A stretch of DNA of 64,000 nt, from contig CACYUI010000010.1 of the NCBI GenBank assembly GCA_902777605.1, positions 34,065 to 98,064 of the forward strand, read 5' to 3'. The notes below the pieces were generated by a model. It searched no databases. It was given only the letters and a program-made list of their open reading frames with translations, and had not been told where the DNA came from. The translations under genes were made by a program, and so were the position numbers. The first letter of the stretch is position 1; each line of letters starts with the position of its first letter. Origin of the DNA: an uncultured bacterium (lineage in GTDB: Bacteria; Cyanobacteriota; Vampirovibrionia; Gastranaerophilales; Gastranaerophilaceae). Positions 42,222 to 52,447 of this stretch are shown one piece after another.

Positions 42222-44813
42222 ATGAAAAAGATTCTTACAATAACCTTTAGCATTTTATTTTTATTTATAACCTGCATTTATTTTGGGATAGTATTTTTAT
42301 TGCCGCAAATAATAAACAGTAAAATTACAATAAATAAACTGGAATCATTGATTAAAAATAAGATTGGCGCAGATACAACTATAACAGGTTTAAAATTACA
42401 AATATCACCAAAACTTGTTATAACATTGAATGTTGATAGCATTGAAGCAAAAAATAAAAACATTTCTGTTACAGATATTAGAAAACTTGCTCTAAACTAT
42501 AAATTATTGAAAAATCAACTGACTTTAATAAGCTCAAATAGTATCTATATTGACGGAAATTATTTAAAGCAATTCAAAAAAGAAAAAAAGAAAAAGAAAA
42601 AAGGTAATTTTGAACCAAATAATATTCCTGAAGTCCATATACAAAAAATAGCTTTCAAATCTGATAAAGTTAATATTTTCGGAGAAAAAATTAATAAACA
42701 AAAAGACATTATAAATTTAAAATTAGCCATCAATTCTCCGCTTTTAAAAGAAACGCTAAAATTGGGTAATTCCGGTTCTCTTTGTGTTGTGGATAATAAA
42801 CTCAAGGCAAATAATTTTGAAATAACTATAGGCAACTCTCACATTTATTTAGATGGTATTTTAATTGATGAAAATAAGTCCAAGGACTTTGATATAAAAG
42901 GTGAAAAATTGCCGGCATCCGAAATTATGCCGATATTATTACATCTTCAAAAGGCACAAGACCCTTCCAAAAAGTTTATTGAAAACTTCAAGAATTTTAA
43001 AGGAACCGCTGATGCAAACCTAAAATTCAACAATGATGGTATTTGGGGAACATGTGTCGCACATAATCTTAGTGCAAATGCAGTATGGTTTAATATACCT
43101 TTGTTCTTTAAGGAAGGAGTTTTTTATTTTAGAGGGCAGAATGTTGACTCAACAGCAGTTGGTATATTAGGAAAAGAAAAAGTTGTACACACTCTTAAAA
43201 TTACTGATTTATTAAATCGTCAAAAAAAAGAAGTTGTTGGAACAATGAAAACAACACTTACAAAAAAATTTGACTATGTTCCAAACCTAACAGTTCTAAA
43301 TTCTGTAGATGTTGGATTGATTTATAAAATAAAATTAAGAAAGCCGGATGTATATTATAATATTGACATACCTGTAAATAGTGATTTAATTTATAATTCT
43401 TTTTATTTGGGACTTAGAGACTATAAAAGAAATATATCGGCAAACACATTCAAAGATGATAACGATTTGTACCTTAAACAATACAAATATTCATATTCTA
43501 ATGCTAACAAAGAAAATGTTATTCTCTCTGGCGACGGTTTATTTATAAAAAACATAGATAAAAAAGACCCCGATAAATTTATTCCACAATATGTAACCTG
43601 CCATACAAACGGATACGCTCCAATTTCAGTTACCGGTTCATTTGGTGAAAAAGTAAAAGGCGGAGAATTTAAGGGAGATATAAAATACGATTTGGTTAAT
43701 AATCAAGTTTTGGGAACTTTTGACATAATAAAAGCAAGACATAAAGCATTCCATATTGACCAGGCACATATTGTATCAAAAAATGGAGTATTTAATGTAA
43801 CATCAAACGGCTTTTTTAAAGGTGAAAAATATTCTACAGAACTAAGCCTAAAAAATAATATTTTTGGTGAAACAATAATTTATAATATGAAAATGTTTTT
43901 GGACAAATTAGTTTTTGAAACGACTCCACAAACAGATAAACCTAAAAAGAGTATTGACCCAAATGATATAACAAAAAAAGTAAAAGAAGCTGATATTACT
44001 ATCAATAATTGGGAAATAATCATAAATGAAATTAAAAGAGATAAATTTGTATTGAAAAATGTAAAACTTGTAGGAAGTCTCAAAAATAATATATTTGATT
44101 TTGCAATGAGAGATATGAAATTTGCTGATGGAGTAATACACGCAAAAGGAGTTTACGATTTTGCAAAAAACACATCAAAAATGTCCTTTGAAGCTAAAAA
44201 TATTAACTCAAACAAAGTTGCAGAGATGACACTTAACCTTCAAAATCAGATAGAGGGTATTGCTCAAGCTAAAGTAGATATTGATGCAAAAGATATGTTC
44301 AGATTTTTAGATGCACACTGCATGTTTGAAATTAAAGAGGGATTTTTACCAAGGCTTGGTGATAAAGAATTTATGATTGAAGATACAAAATACAAAATAT
44401 CTCAAATTACTAATTTAGATTTAACGCAAAAAGATTTGATGAAAGATGATATAAAAGGTTCTTTTGATGTCCATAATACAGAATTAAAAAACATAAATAT
44501 TACGACATGGCATGAACTTTCTGCAATGTTTTTAGAAGGCAATTATGAAATGGAAAAACAATATGCAGATTTACAGTTATTCTGGCACTACAGTAAAGAA
44601 GCTCCTAAAGGTATAAGAATATTTGGAGTGCCTCTTAGCTTAATTTTAAAAGTAGTATTTAGACCTGAGCATTCAAAAGAATTGTATCAGCAGAAACTAT
44701 CAAATATACCGAAAATTAGTACTGAAGAAAAGAATACAAGTTATTACAGAGTTCAACTAAAAGGCGATATTAATAATAGCAAAGTTAACATTGTGCTTAA
44801 AGAAATCAAATAA
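42222..44813 (+). CDS. large AsmA-like envelope protein
   Basis: An 863-residue protein anchored by one N-terminal helix (ILTITFSILFLFITCIYFGIV). The first 120 residues (SLIKNKIGADTTITGLKLQISPKLVITL, in parts) match the N-terminus of AsmA-like proteins, and the rest is a beta-rich periplasmic body, as in bridge proteins for lipid transport between membranes. A stretch of eight Lys in ten residues follows near residue 120. Overall assignment is by architecture. TAATAAT lies eight bases before the ATG without an obvious ribosome site. Confidence 0.72.
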   Translation: MKKILTITFSILFLFITCIYFGIVFLLPQIINSKITINKLESLIKNKIGADTTITGLKLQISPKLVITLNVDSIEAKNKNISVTDIRKLALNYKLLKNQLTLISSNSIYIDGNYLKQFKKEKKKKKKGNFEPNNIPEVHIQKIAFKSDKVNIFGEKINKQKDIINLKLAINSPLLKETLKLGNSGSLCVVDNKLKANNFEITIGNSHIYLDGILIDENKSKDFDIKGEKLPASEIMPILLHLQKAQDPSKKFIENFKNFKGTADANLKFNNDGIWGTCVAHNLSANAVWFNIPLFFKEGVFYFRGQNVDSTAVGILGKEKVVHTLKITDLLNRQKKEVVGTMKTTLTKKFDYVPNLTVLNSVDVGLIYKIKLRKPDVYYNIDIPVNSDLIYNSFYLGLRDYKRNISANTFKDDNDLYLKQYKYSYSNANKENVILSGDGLFIKNIDKKDPDKFIPQYVTCHTNGYAPISVTGSFGEKVKGGEFKGDIKYDLVNNQVLGTFDIIKARHKAFHIDQAHIVSKNGVFNVTSNGFFKGEKYSTELSLKNNIFGETIIYNMKMFLDKLVFETTPQTDKPKKSIDPNDITKKVKEADITINNWEIIINEIKRDKFVLKNVKLVGSLKNNIFDFAMRDMKFADGVIHAKGVYDFAKNTSKMSFEAKNINSNKVAEMTLNLQNQIEGIAQAKVDIDAKDMFRFLDAHCMFEIKEGFLPRLGDKEFMIEDTKYKISQITNLDLTQKDLMKDDIKGSFDVHNTELKNINITTWHELSAMFLEGNYEMEKQYADLQLFWHYSKEAPKGIRIFGVPLSLILKVVFRPEHSKELYQQKLSNIPKISTEEKNTSYYRVQLKGDINNSKVNIVLKEIK

Positions 44814-44846
44814 AAAATAAGTCGGGTTTTTCCCCGACTTATTTTT
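44814..44846. terminator. bidirectional terminator
   Basis: The stem AATAAGTCGGG / CCCGACTTATT with flanking A and T runs lies between convergent genes. Confidence 0.88.
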
Positions 44847-45537
44847 ATACCAAGCCCTCTTTTACAGCTTTAACCGCTGCTTGTACTCTATCGTTAACAC
44901 ACATTTTTTGAAGAATAGAACATACATGGGCTTTTGCAGTATGTACACTTACTATCAATTCTTTTGCAATTTCAGTGTTACTTTTTCCTTCTACAAGGTG
45001 TTTTAGAACTTCTTGCTCTCTTTCAGTAAGAGGAACTCTTCCTTCCTCTGAAGATTTGTCATGCAATATTCCTATAGTTTCTTGCTTTGGAAAAGCATCT
45101 AAGGTTTTTCTTGCTATAACAGGATCTAACCAACAGACTCCGTTTTTAACATCTCTTATTACATCTGCAAGCTTCGTAGGGTCGATATCTTTTAAGCAGT
45201 AAGCCATAGCTCCGGAAGATAGTGTTGAAATAACTTCTTCTTCTCTATCATGAGATGTTAGAGCAATAACCTTAATATCAGGGTTCATTTCTCTTACTTT
45301 AACAGTTGCCTCTATACCGTTCATGCCGGCAAGACCTAAATCCATAAGCACGACATCAGGATTATGTCTTTCAATCAACTTTAGACCATCTATAGCATTA
45401 TCACTTTCTGCAACAACATTAATATCTTCATTAGCATTCAATGCACATCTCAAACCAACTCTGGTTAATTTAAAATCCTCTATGATAATAACACTAATTG
45501 TATCAGTACCTTTTTCCATCTGCATTGCGGTAGTCAT
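44845..45537 (-). CDS. NarL/LuxR-type response regulator
   Basis: A 230-residue DNA-binding regulator. The receiver domain has the acidic pocket IIIEDFK, phospho-Asp in VVLMDLGLAG, Thr/Ser in ALTSHD and Lys in CLKDID. The C-terminal LuxR helix-turn-helix is LTEREQEVLKHLVEG...NTEIAKELIVSVHTAKAHV. GGAGGG lies about ten bases upstream. No partner kinase is adjacent. Confidence 0.93.
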   Translation of the reverse strand: MTTAMQMEKGTDTISVIIIEDFKLTRVGLRCALNANEDINVVAESDNAIDGLKLIERHNPDVVLMDLGLAGMNGIEATVKVREMNPDIKVIALTSHDREEEVISTLSSGAMAYCLKDIDPTKLADVIRDVKNGVCWLDPVIARKTLDAFPKQETIGILHDKSSEEGRVPLTEREQEVLKHLVEGKSNTEIAKELIVSVHTAKAHVCSILQKMCVNDRVQAAVKAVKEGLV

Positions 45538-45621
45538 TTTTCTTAAGCCCTCCTATTAATTACTACCACTCTATTAAATAATAGGCAAAACGCACAGTAT
45601 ATTACCCAGTTATCTAATATT

Positions 45622-46887
45622 TTATAGAGCTTTAATGAAATCAACCACTTCCGAAACAGAATAGTTATTATTTACAACTAATAAATTTTTACCTGACATT
45701 TCTTTTACATAATCTAATGTGTTACCGTCTAAAAATAGATTTGTGTATGGTTTTAGCATAATAGAAGGAACTATTACATAATCAGCATCTATATCTTTTA
45801 TTGAACTAATTAAATCTTCTGAAGTTATAAGCCCTGCTACAGTTATATTTTTACCCCAATATGTCGATTTTACAGGTTTTACTATTGATTTAAGATTTTT
45901 AATTTTATTCATGCCCTTACTTATATATTCAAAAGCTTTTTGAGCAGCAACCGAACAAGCAAAACAAATTGTTAACGGCGTATTAATTTTGTTTGGCAAT
46001 TCAAGCGAATCAAAATCCTCCATAATTACTCTTAAAGAACCAACACCGTCATCAAGCTGAGAAAAATTACCATAATAATCACAATCTGGGATTTCCTCAC
46101 CCGCTAGAAGAAAAAATTCATCTGAACAGCAAACTTTCGGATAAGATGAGGCTATTTCTATTGTTTCTTTTGCAATCTTTTTGTCTACCGTTTTTAATTC
46201 GACATCCCTAAATTGTGTTACACCAACAGGAACAATTGCAACTGAGAGTAATAAATCACCCAATGTTGATAAATCATCTAAAGTTCGTTTTAATTCTTTG
46301 CCATCATTATAATCAGGACACAAAACAATTTGAACATGAAATGGTATATCATTGTCTTTAAACCAGTTAAGATTTTCCATAATTTTGGCTGCGTTGGGAT
46401 TCTTTAGCATCTTAACTCTCAAATCAGGATTAGTCGTGTGAACAGATATGTAAAAAGGTCCCAGATGCAATTTCGCAATTCTTTCCTTATCTTTTTCCGT
46501 AAGATTAGTAGTGGTTATATATGTACCCTGAAGGTAAGAAAGCCTATAATCATCATCTTTTACATATAAAGTATCACGAAGCCCCTTAGGCTGTTGAGCA
46601 ACAAAGCAGAAAATACAATTATTAAGACAAGGCTTTACCTTATCAAAGACAGCAGACTCAAAAACAATACCCAGGTCATCTTCAAAATCTTTATCTAATT
46701 CTATCTCTTCAATTTCACCATTCTTTTTTTGTATTTCAAGAGTGATAGTTTCATTCGCACACAAGAATTTATAATCTATCATGTCTTGCATTTTCTCACC
46801 ATCTATTGATAGTATAATGTCACCTTGCTCTATTTCGAGTTCTTCCGCAATAGAACCTTCTACAACACTACTTACCTCTGCCGGCAT
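45622..46887 (-). CDS. DUF512 radical SAM-type iron-sulfur protein with PDZ domain
   Basis: About 421 residues with a short PDZ-like domain at the N-terminus (VVEGSIAEELEIEQGDIILSIDG, in parts), a CxxxCxxC cluster (CLNNCIFCF) followed by the radical SAM-like barrel, and a C-terminal DUF512 domain. The family is widespread in cyanobacteria and clostridia, and its reaction is unknown. I prefer the ATG at 46887, which has AGAAGGA at a good distance; the longer frame starts at a TTG. It overlaps the PadR gene end, so the two are co-transcribed. Confidence 0.88.
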   Translation of the reverse strand: MPAEVSSVVEGSIAEELEIEQGDIILSIDGEKMQDMIDYKFLCANETITLEIQKKNGEIEEIELDKDFEDDLGIVFESAVFDKVKPCLNNCIFCFVAQQPKGLRDTLYVKDDDYRLSYLQGTYITTTNLTEKDKERIAKLHLGPFYISVHTTNPDLRVKMLKNPNAAKIMENLNWFKDNDIPFHVQIVLCPDYNDGKELKRTLDDLSTLGDLLLSVAIVPVGVTQFRDVELKTVDKKIAKETIEIASSYPKVCCSDEFFLLAGEEIPDCDYYGNFSQLDDGVGSLRVIMEDFDSLELPNKINTPLTICFACSVAAQKAFEYISKGMNKIKNLKSIVKPVKSTYWGKNITVAGLITSEDLISSIKDIDADYVIVPSIMLKPYTNLFLDGNTLDYVKEMSGKNLLVVNNNYSVSEVVDFIKAL

Positions 46888-47383
46888 GTTCAAATCCTTC
46901 TAATAAAGAGATAAAATTTTTATATTCACATATCAAATTATCAAATACCATTTTGGGATAAAAGTTTAATTCTTTTGTATTTAGCAAATTCTGCGTATCT
47001 ATTAAGATACTTTCAGACTTTCTTTTTAATGCCTCTATCATTTTCATTTGATTATCATTATCTAATATATCAGCACAAGCCAGTTTTACTCTTGCCATTG
47101 GTAAAAATTGAATTGGGTTATCCAATGGTGGTTCAACAATAAGGCGCTTCAACTCGGAAATTCCCTCATTTGTAATAGAATAATAGTTTGAAGGACGCCC
47201 GCCGGAAGTTATACTTTTTTGAGTTTTAATAAAATTACCTAATTCAAGACGCTTAAGAGCCGGCTTTATAGTACCGTAACTGGGTGTAGTCAATACAGAA
47301 AAATCTGCTCTGATTTCCTTTGATACTCCATACATAGTTAGCACTTTTTTACTAAGTTCAAATAAGATTAAAAGTTCTATCAT
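46868..47383 (-). CDS. PadR-family transcriptional regulator
   Basis: 171 residues with an N-terminal winged helix (LILFELSKKVLTMYGVSKEI, SYGTIKPALKRLELGNFI, GGRPSNYYSITNEG) and a C-terminal helical dimerisation domain, typical of PadR. It probably represses its own promoter and the downstream DUF512 gene. The ligand is unknown. Confidence 0.88.
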   Translation of the reverse strand: MIELLILFELSKKVLTMYGVSKEIRADFSVLTTPSYGTIKPALKRLELGNFIKTQKSITSGGRPSNYYSITNEGISELKRLIVEPPLDNPIQFLPMARVKLACADILDNDNQMKMIEALKRKSESILIDTQNLLNTKELNFYPKMVFDNLICEYKNFISLLEGFEHAGRGK

Positions 47384-47425
47384 AAAAGTAATTATATCAC
47401 ATCGTTACATTTTTTTAAATAAATA

Positions 47426-47467
47426 GCAATTATTAAATATGAAAATACTTAATATATATACAAAGGT
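47426..47467 (+). promoter_or_regulatory. GCAATTAT-N11-ATACTTAATATATATA promoter-like motif
   Basis: GCAATT (47426) and ATACTTAATATATATA (47445) are 19 bases apart, as at 12149, 22668 (minus) and 63219. A CGTTACAT box lies about 20 bases upstream. It precedes the LysM-like small protein gene. Confidence 0.6.
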
Positions 47468-47482
47468 ATTAAGGAGAAATTT

Positions 47483-47857
47483 ATGCATATTACTTTGAGC
47501 GAAACACAAGTAAACAATTACAACAATGGACACCAAAAAGTTCAAGAAGGTGATACACCAAGGAGAAAAGTCTGCAAAGGCGCTAATACAGATAATACTC
47601 ATTTTACACGAACACCGAAAGATAACTTAAAATCCGCTATGAAAAATGGGTCACTAATGTATACTGAGCCGACAAAAGCATTAGGAATAACCCTCAGAAA
47701 AGGATTTTATACATACTTGGCAAACGGTAATGAATCATACGGAAACATTAAAAAGAAATTCGGGATACCTGATAAAGTATTAAGCTCGATGAACGCAGGA
47801 AAAGACGATGAATATATGCCAAAAAGAGGAGAAAATGTTTACTTTAGGTTTGATTAA
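47483..47857 (+). CDS. small protein with LysM-like C-terminus
   Basis: The 124 residues have a polar N-terminal half (about 65 residues, basic, Asn/Thr-rich). The C-terminal half (FYTYLANGNESYGNIKKKFGIP...LSSMNAG...MPKRGENVYFRF) follows the pattern of a LysM domain: 'Y.v..ge.....ia.k.gi....l...N.......l..G..l.'. The match is weak. There is no signal peptide. AAGGAG precedes the start. Its promoter belongs to the shared bipartite class. Confidence 0.62.
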   Translation: MHITLSETQVNNYNNGHQKVQEGDTPRRKVCKGANTDNTHFTRTPKDNLKSAMKNGSLMYTEPTKALGITLRKGFYTYLANGNESYGNIKKKFGIPDKVLSSMNAGKDDEYMPKRGENVYFRFD

Positions 47858-47860
47858 ACA

Positions 47861-49777
47861 TTAATCAAAATCGTTTTTAATAATTGCTATAAATTCACCT
47901 GCAAGCTTACTGCTCCATTTACTGTTTATTTCGCTCATAATAATTTTCAATGCATCCTCTTTTGATTTTGCATCTCTATATGGTCGTTTTTCGAGCAGCG
48001 CAAAATATGAGTCTACAATCAATATAATTTGAGATTCTATAGGTATATCTTCTCCAGCAATATGATTTGGATATCCTGTACCATTCCAATTCTCGTGGTG
48101 TTTTTCTATTATAGGAATTATATCTCCTATATTAGAAATAGGTTTTAATATTTCTCTTGCAGCGATTATTGGGTGCTGTTTTATTGAATTTTTATCTTCA
48201 TCACTTAAAGGTTCTGTCTTATTAAACAAATCCTTTGGTATCATCGTATTACCGATGTCGTACAATAATATAGCAATTTTTAATTTATCTACACTTTCTT
48301 TTGGTAAATCAAACCTTTTTGCCAACAAAGTTGCTAATTCTACCTTAGATTTAACCGCACCGTCCTGATGATCAGGATTATATGTAGTCACAAGTGTATC
48401 GGCAACTTGATACAGTTTTTCATTATTTTTATTCATCTCATTAAGTTTTTGAGTTAATAACTTTGCCGTAGTTTCTTCAACTGGAATTCTGTGTTTTGTA
48501 AGAATGTCAATAAATGTGCTAATTGCAATATCTTGCCATGAAATTTCTTGAGCCGGTTTTGCTATTGTAACCCTGTTTCTTCCATTTCTTTTTGATTCAT
48601 ACATAGCTTGATCAGCAAGCTCTAACAGCTCATCTAAATCATCAGAATGTTCTAAATAAGTTGCAACACCTAAGCTAGCAGTTATATGACCAATTTTTTC
48701 AAGCTCAACACCTTCTATTGCTTTTCTGATACGCTCAGCTGCTACCAACCCGCCTGCTGTATCAACACCGGGAAGAACAATATTGAATTCTTCTCCCCCC
48801 ATTCTTGCTGCAATATCAATAGAACGAGCATTCTTTTTTAATACCTCTGCAATTGCTTTTATTGCAATATCACCATAGTTGTGACCGTACACATCATTAA
48901 TTTGTTTTAAATGGTCTAAGTCTAAACCAATAATAGTAAATTTTTGGTTTTGTCTTTCAGCACGCAAAGCTTCTTTTTTGATAAATTCTTCAAAGTACCT
49001 TCTATTAAACAACCCTGTCATTGGGTCTGTTATTGCTTGCTCTTTTACGGCTTGAAACAGGTCTGCAATTGTAATTGCAAGCTCAATTTGTTTAGCAAAA
49101 AGGCTTAAAAAACTTAATTCATTACTGCTTATAGTTTGTCTTGATGAAAAAACTACTAAGGAGCCAAAATGAACTTGCTTAGACATTAATGGCACAAGAA
49201 TGTATGATTTCATTTTTGCTTCAACAAAAAACTTGTTTAGTTGTTCTATATCTAAATCAGGAATAAAGCCACTTATTAATTCCGCAAGCTTGTCTGACTG
49301 ATATATGGTATTATTAATTACTGCATCTTTTAACTCTTCTATTCCTGGATATTTGAGTTTATAATCAGATAGTTTGCAATTAAAATATTTAAAAAATTTT
49401 TCACTAAAATCATCTCTTGAAGAAGCTGCAATCTGTATATAACTGTCATCGTCTTTTATGTACGGTTTTATTATAAAGCTATATACATAACCTAACTCTC
49501 CTTGTAAACTATTTACAATTGCACTTAGAACACTAGACAACGGTTCAGATGAATTCATCATGTTCCATATATGCTGCAATGTAAGCATTTGCTTGTTAGC
49601 ACGATCCAGTTCTCTTGTTCTTTGAGCAATTTCAGCTTCTAATTTTGCATTTCTTTCATATACCTCAAGTATATTCTGACTACCGGAATATACAGAAGAA
49701 TCAACTTCGTCTAGTCTGGATTTAAAATTTTTTATACTTTCAAATATATTAAATAAGCCCACTGGCAAAATCCTCAA
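47861..49777 (-). CDS. GAF-GGDEF-HD-GYP cyclic-di-GMP protein
   Basis: A 638-residue protein: an N-terminal coiled coil (to about residue 70), a GAF-like domain (about 80-235), a GGDEF diguanylate cyclase domain with an intact ARMGGEEFNIV active site, and a C-terminal HD-GYP domain. In the latter the metal-binding His-Asp is Tyr-Asp (LLYDIGNTMIP), while HHENWNGTGYP is kept. Synthesis of cyclic-di-GMP is therefore likely and hydrolysis doubtful. There is no membrane helix. Confidence 0.9.
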   Translation of the reverse strand: MRILPVGLFNIFESIKNFKSRLDEVDSSVYSGSQNILEVYERNAKLEAEIAQRTRELDRANKQMLTLQHIWNMMNSSEPLSSVLSAIVNSLQGELGYVYSFIIKPYIKDDDSYIQIAASSRDDFSEKFFKYFNCKLSDYKLKYPGIEELKDAVINNTIYQSDKLAELISGFIPDLDIEQLNKFFVEAKMKSYILVPLMSKQVHFGSLVVFSSRQTISSNELSFLSLFAKQIELAITIADLFQAVKEQAITDPMTGLFNRRYFEEFIKKEALRAERQNQKFTIIGLDLDHLKQINDVYGHNYGDIAIKAIAEVLKKNARSIDIAARMGGEEFNIVLPGVDTAGGLVAAERIRKAIEGVELEKIGHITASLGVATYLEHSDDLDELLELADQAMYESKRNGRNRVTIAKPAQEISWQDIAISTFIDILTKHRIPVEETTAKLLTQKLNEMNKNNEKLYQVADTLVTTYNPDHQDGAVKSKVELATLLAKRFDLPKESVDKLKIAILLYDIGNTMIPKDLFNKTEPLSDEDKNSIKQHPIIAAREILKPISNIGDIIPIIEKHHENWNGTGYPNHIAGEDIPIESQIILIVDSYFALLEKRPYRDAKSKEDALKIIMSEINSKWSSKLAGEFIAIIKNDFD

Positions 49778-49836
49778 AAATCAATACTCGCAAATTATAA
49801 CACATTTTTTAAGTGTGGTAAAGATATTACACAAAA

Positions 49837-49910
49837 CCTCCTTGGCGGGAATTGAACCCACGACCTTGGGCTTCGGAAACCCACGCTCTATCCTACTGAG
49901 CTACAAGGAG
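49837..49910 (-). tRNA. tRNA-Arg (anticodon CCG)
   Basis: On the minus strand the acceptor stem pairs CTCCTTG with CAAGGAG, the discriminator is G, the anticodon loop TTCCGAA reads CCG, and the T-arm contains GGGTTCAATTCCC. CCA is not encoded. Confidence 0.95.
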
Positions 49911-49928
49911 ATTTTGATTATTATAAAT

Positions 49929-50759
49929 CTAACAATCCAACCCTAAATCAAGTGTAGGCGCTTTGGCAACTATGGCACTCGAAGATATAATATCGACTCC
50001 TGTTGATGCAATTTCGTTAACAGTTTGAAGATTCACATTTCCGCTTGCTTCTACTATAGCTTTTCCATCTATATATGACACACATTCTTTCATAAGCTCA
50101 ATACTCATATTATCAAGCATTATAATATCAACTCCGCAGTTTACGGCTTCTTTTACTTGCTCGAATGTATCACATTCGACTTCAATTTTATGAGCATGAG
50201 AAATATTTTGTTTTAGCTTATTCACAGCACTTGTTAAAGAACCTGCATATTTAATATGATTATCTTTTATCATCGCGCAATCAGAAAGGTTAAAACGATG
50301 CAGAGCACCACCACCAATTTTTACAGAATATTTTTCAAAAGCTCTAAAACAAGGCGTAGTTTTTCTTGTATCTACTATTTTTGCTTTATAATTTCCAATC
50401 GCATTTTGATATTTATTAGTTTCTGTAGCAATTCCACTCATTCTTTGAATATAATTCAAGGCTGTACGCTCACCCAATAAAATATACCTAGCCGGCCCAT
50501 CAATATCAGCAATTTTATCACCTTTTTTTAATAAATCCCCATCTTTTTTGTACAACCTAATCTTTATATCTTGAGATAATATTCTGAACACAGTCACAAA
50601 AACTTTTATACCACACAGAACACCTTCAACTCTTGAGTTTAAAGAACACTCCATTCTATCTTCCTCGTTTGTAAGATAGTCGGTAGTAATATCTCCAAAA
50701 CCAATGTCTTCTTGCAAAGCCATTTTTATGTGATTTTCAATAAAAAAATTATCTAACAT
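49929..50759 (-). CDS. nadC: nicotinate-nucleotide pyrophosphorylase (carboxylating)
   Basis: It converts quinolinate and PRPP to nicotinate mononucleotide. The 276 residues contain EDIGFGDITTDYL, ERTALNYIQRMSGIAT, DTRKTTPCFRAFEKYSVKIGGG (in parts), HRFNLSD, IKDNH, and EVEC / IMLDNM. It overlaps the nadB 3' end by seven bases, forming a nadB-nadC operon. Confidence 0.96.
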   Translation of the reverse strand: MLDNFFIENHIKMALQEDIGFGDITTDYLTNEEDRMECSLNSRVEGVLCGIKVFVTVFRILSQDIKIRLYKKDGDLLKKGDKIADIDGPARYILLGERTALNYIQRMSGIATETNKYQNAIGNYKAKIVDTRKTTPCFRAFEKYSVKIGGGALHRFNLSDCAMIKDNHIKYAGSLTSAVNKLKQNISHAHKIEVECDTFEQVKEAVNCGVDIIMLDNMSIELMKECVSYIDGKAIVEASGNVNLQTVNEIASTGVDIISSSAIVAKAPTLDLGLDC

Positions 50760-52372
50760 TTTATTAAATCCTTCTCTACTTCTTTTTCTAAAACTGAATG
50801 AACAGAAATTTCACTTGTTGTTTTAAAATCACTTCTTGCATGAGCACCTCTTGACTCTTTTCGTTGAATTGCGCTATCTATAATTAGTGATGCAACTGTT
50901 AGCATATTTCTGTATTCATATTCTTTAATACTTAAGCATTTTCTCATTCTTTTAAATTCATTTTTTAATTCGCTTATTAAATCCTTTGCTTTTAACAAAG
51001 ATTCTTCATTTCTGATAATACCAACATTATTCCACATAACATCCTTTAATTGATGTTTTAAAGAATCAATATCATAAGATTTACCACTTATTGAATGAGA
51101 ATACACATCAATCATCTTTTTTATACCGGCATCAATTTTTTGTGGAACTTCTAAATTAGCAAAAGAAAGATAGTCCGCAAGCTCATAAGCACAAACAACA
51201 CATTCCAATAACGAATTGCTTGCCAATCTGTTTGCTCCATGCAGACCTGTAGAAGCCACTTCACCAATAGCATATAGACCTTTTATGGAAGTTTTACCTG
51301 AAACATCTGCCATTATACCGCCCATCGTATAGTGAGCTGCCGGAGCAACCGGTATTGGGTCTTTAGAAATATCAACCCCATTCGCCAAACATTTATTAGA
51401 TATAGTAGGGAATCTGCTCATCAATTTATTATGATTAATAACAGTAGCATTTAAAAATACATTTGAAGAATGTTCTTTTTTCATTTCATTATAAATAGCT
51501 CTGGTGACCACATCCCTTGGCGCCAACTCGCGCTTATCAGAATATCTTGACATAAATTCTTCACCATCAGTATTAACTAATTTTGCCCCTTCACCTCTGA
51601 CAGCTTCTGATATTAAAAATCTATTCTTACTATTAGGACTTAGTGCCAAAGCTGTCGGATGAAATTGAATAAATTCCATATCACGAATTTTAGCGCCTGC
51701 TTCATAAGCAAGTGCTATACCATCACCGGTTGCACCTTCGGGATTAGTTGTATATTTATAAACTTGCCCAACACCACCTGTTGCCAATATTAAAGCTGAA
51801 GTATAAACAACTTCATGCTCTTGTGTAAGTTCATTATATATAATGACACCTTTACACTCTTTTTCTGCAGAAATCAAAATTTCAACAGCCATAGCATTTT
51901 CTAGTACTGTAATATTATTATCAGATAAAACTGCTTTTGACAAAGCATCAGTTATCCCCTTCCCTGTTGCATCTCCACCGGAATGAAGAATTCTTCTTAC
52001 GCTATGTGCTGCTTCTAAAGTAAACATTAGGTTTGAATTCTTATCTTTATCAAAATTAACTCCCAATTTAATCAAATCATTTAAAACCTCATCAGAAGCT
52101 TGTGAAATATATTCAACAACTTTCTCATCACTTAAACCGGCTCCTGCATTTAATGTATCTTTTACATGTAAAGAAACTTTATCATTGGGATTTTGATGCA
52201 TTACAGCTACTATACCGCCCTGTGCATACCTTGAATTACTTTCTCCAAGATTTGACTTAGATACTATTAACAAACCTTCTGGCAAATTAATTTGTTGAGA
52301 AATCTTCAATGCTGCATACAAACCTGCTGCACCACTACCTATAATTACCGCTGAATATTCAGAATATTTCAT
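50753..52372 (-). CDS. nadB: L-aspartate oxidase
   Basis: A flavoprotein that oxidises aspartate to iminoaspartate for quinolinate synthesis. The 539 residues have the FAD-binding VIIGSGAAGLYAAL, NSRYAQGGIVAV, HSGGDATGKGI, FIQFHPTAL, AVRGEGA, HYTMGGI, and the C-terminal helical domain. nadA is not adjacent. There is a weak ribosome site (GGAG) before the ATG. Confidence 0.96.
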   Translation of the reverse strand: MKYSEYSAVIIGSGAAGLYAALKISQQINLPEGLLIVSKSNLGESNSRYAQGGIVAVMHQNPNDKVSLHVKDTLNAGAGLSDEKVVEYISQASDEVLNDLIKLGVNFDKDKNSNLMFTLEAAHSVRRILHSGGDATGKGITDALSKAVLSDNNITVLENAMAVEILISAEKECKGVIIYNELTQEHEVVYTSALILATGGVGQVYKYTTNPEGATGDGIALAYEAGAKIRDMEFIQFHPTALALSPNSKNRFLISEAVRGEGAKLVNTDGEEFMSRYSDKRELAPRDVVTRAIYNEMKKEHSSNVFLNATVINHNKLMSRFPTISNKCLANGVDISKDPIPVAPAAHYTMGGIMADVSGKTSIKGLYAIGEVASTGLHGANRLASNSLLECVVCAYELADYLSFANLEVPQKIDAGIKKMIDVYSHSISGKSYDIDSLKHQLKDVMWNNVGIIRNEESLLKAKDLISELKNEFKRMRKCLSIKEYEYRNMLTVASLIIDSAIQRKESRGAHARSDFKTTSEISVHSVLEKEVEKDLIKC

Positions 52373-52447
52373 TTTTTCTCCTCAAAAGTAGTTTGCTTAT
52401 ATTTTAAAACAAACAGAGAAAGAATAATATAAATTATATATTAAGAT

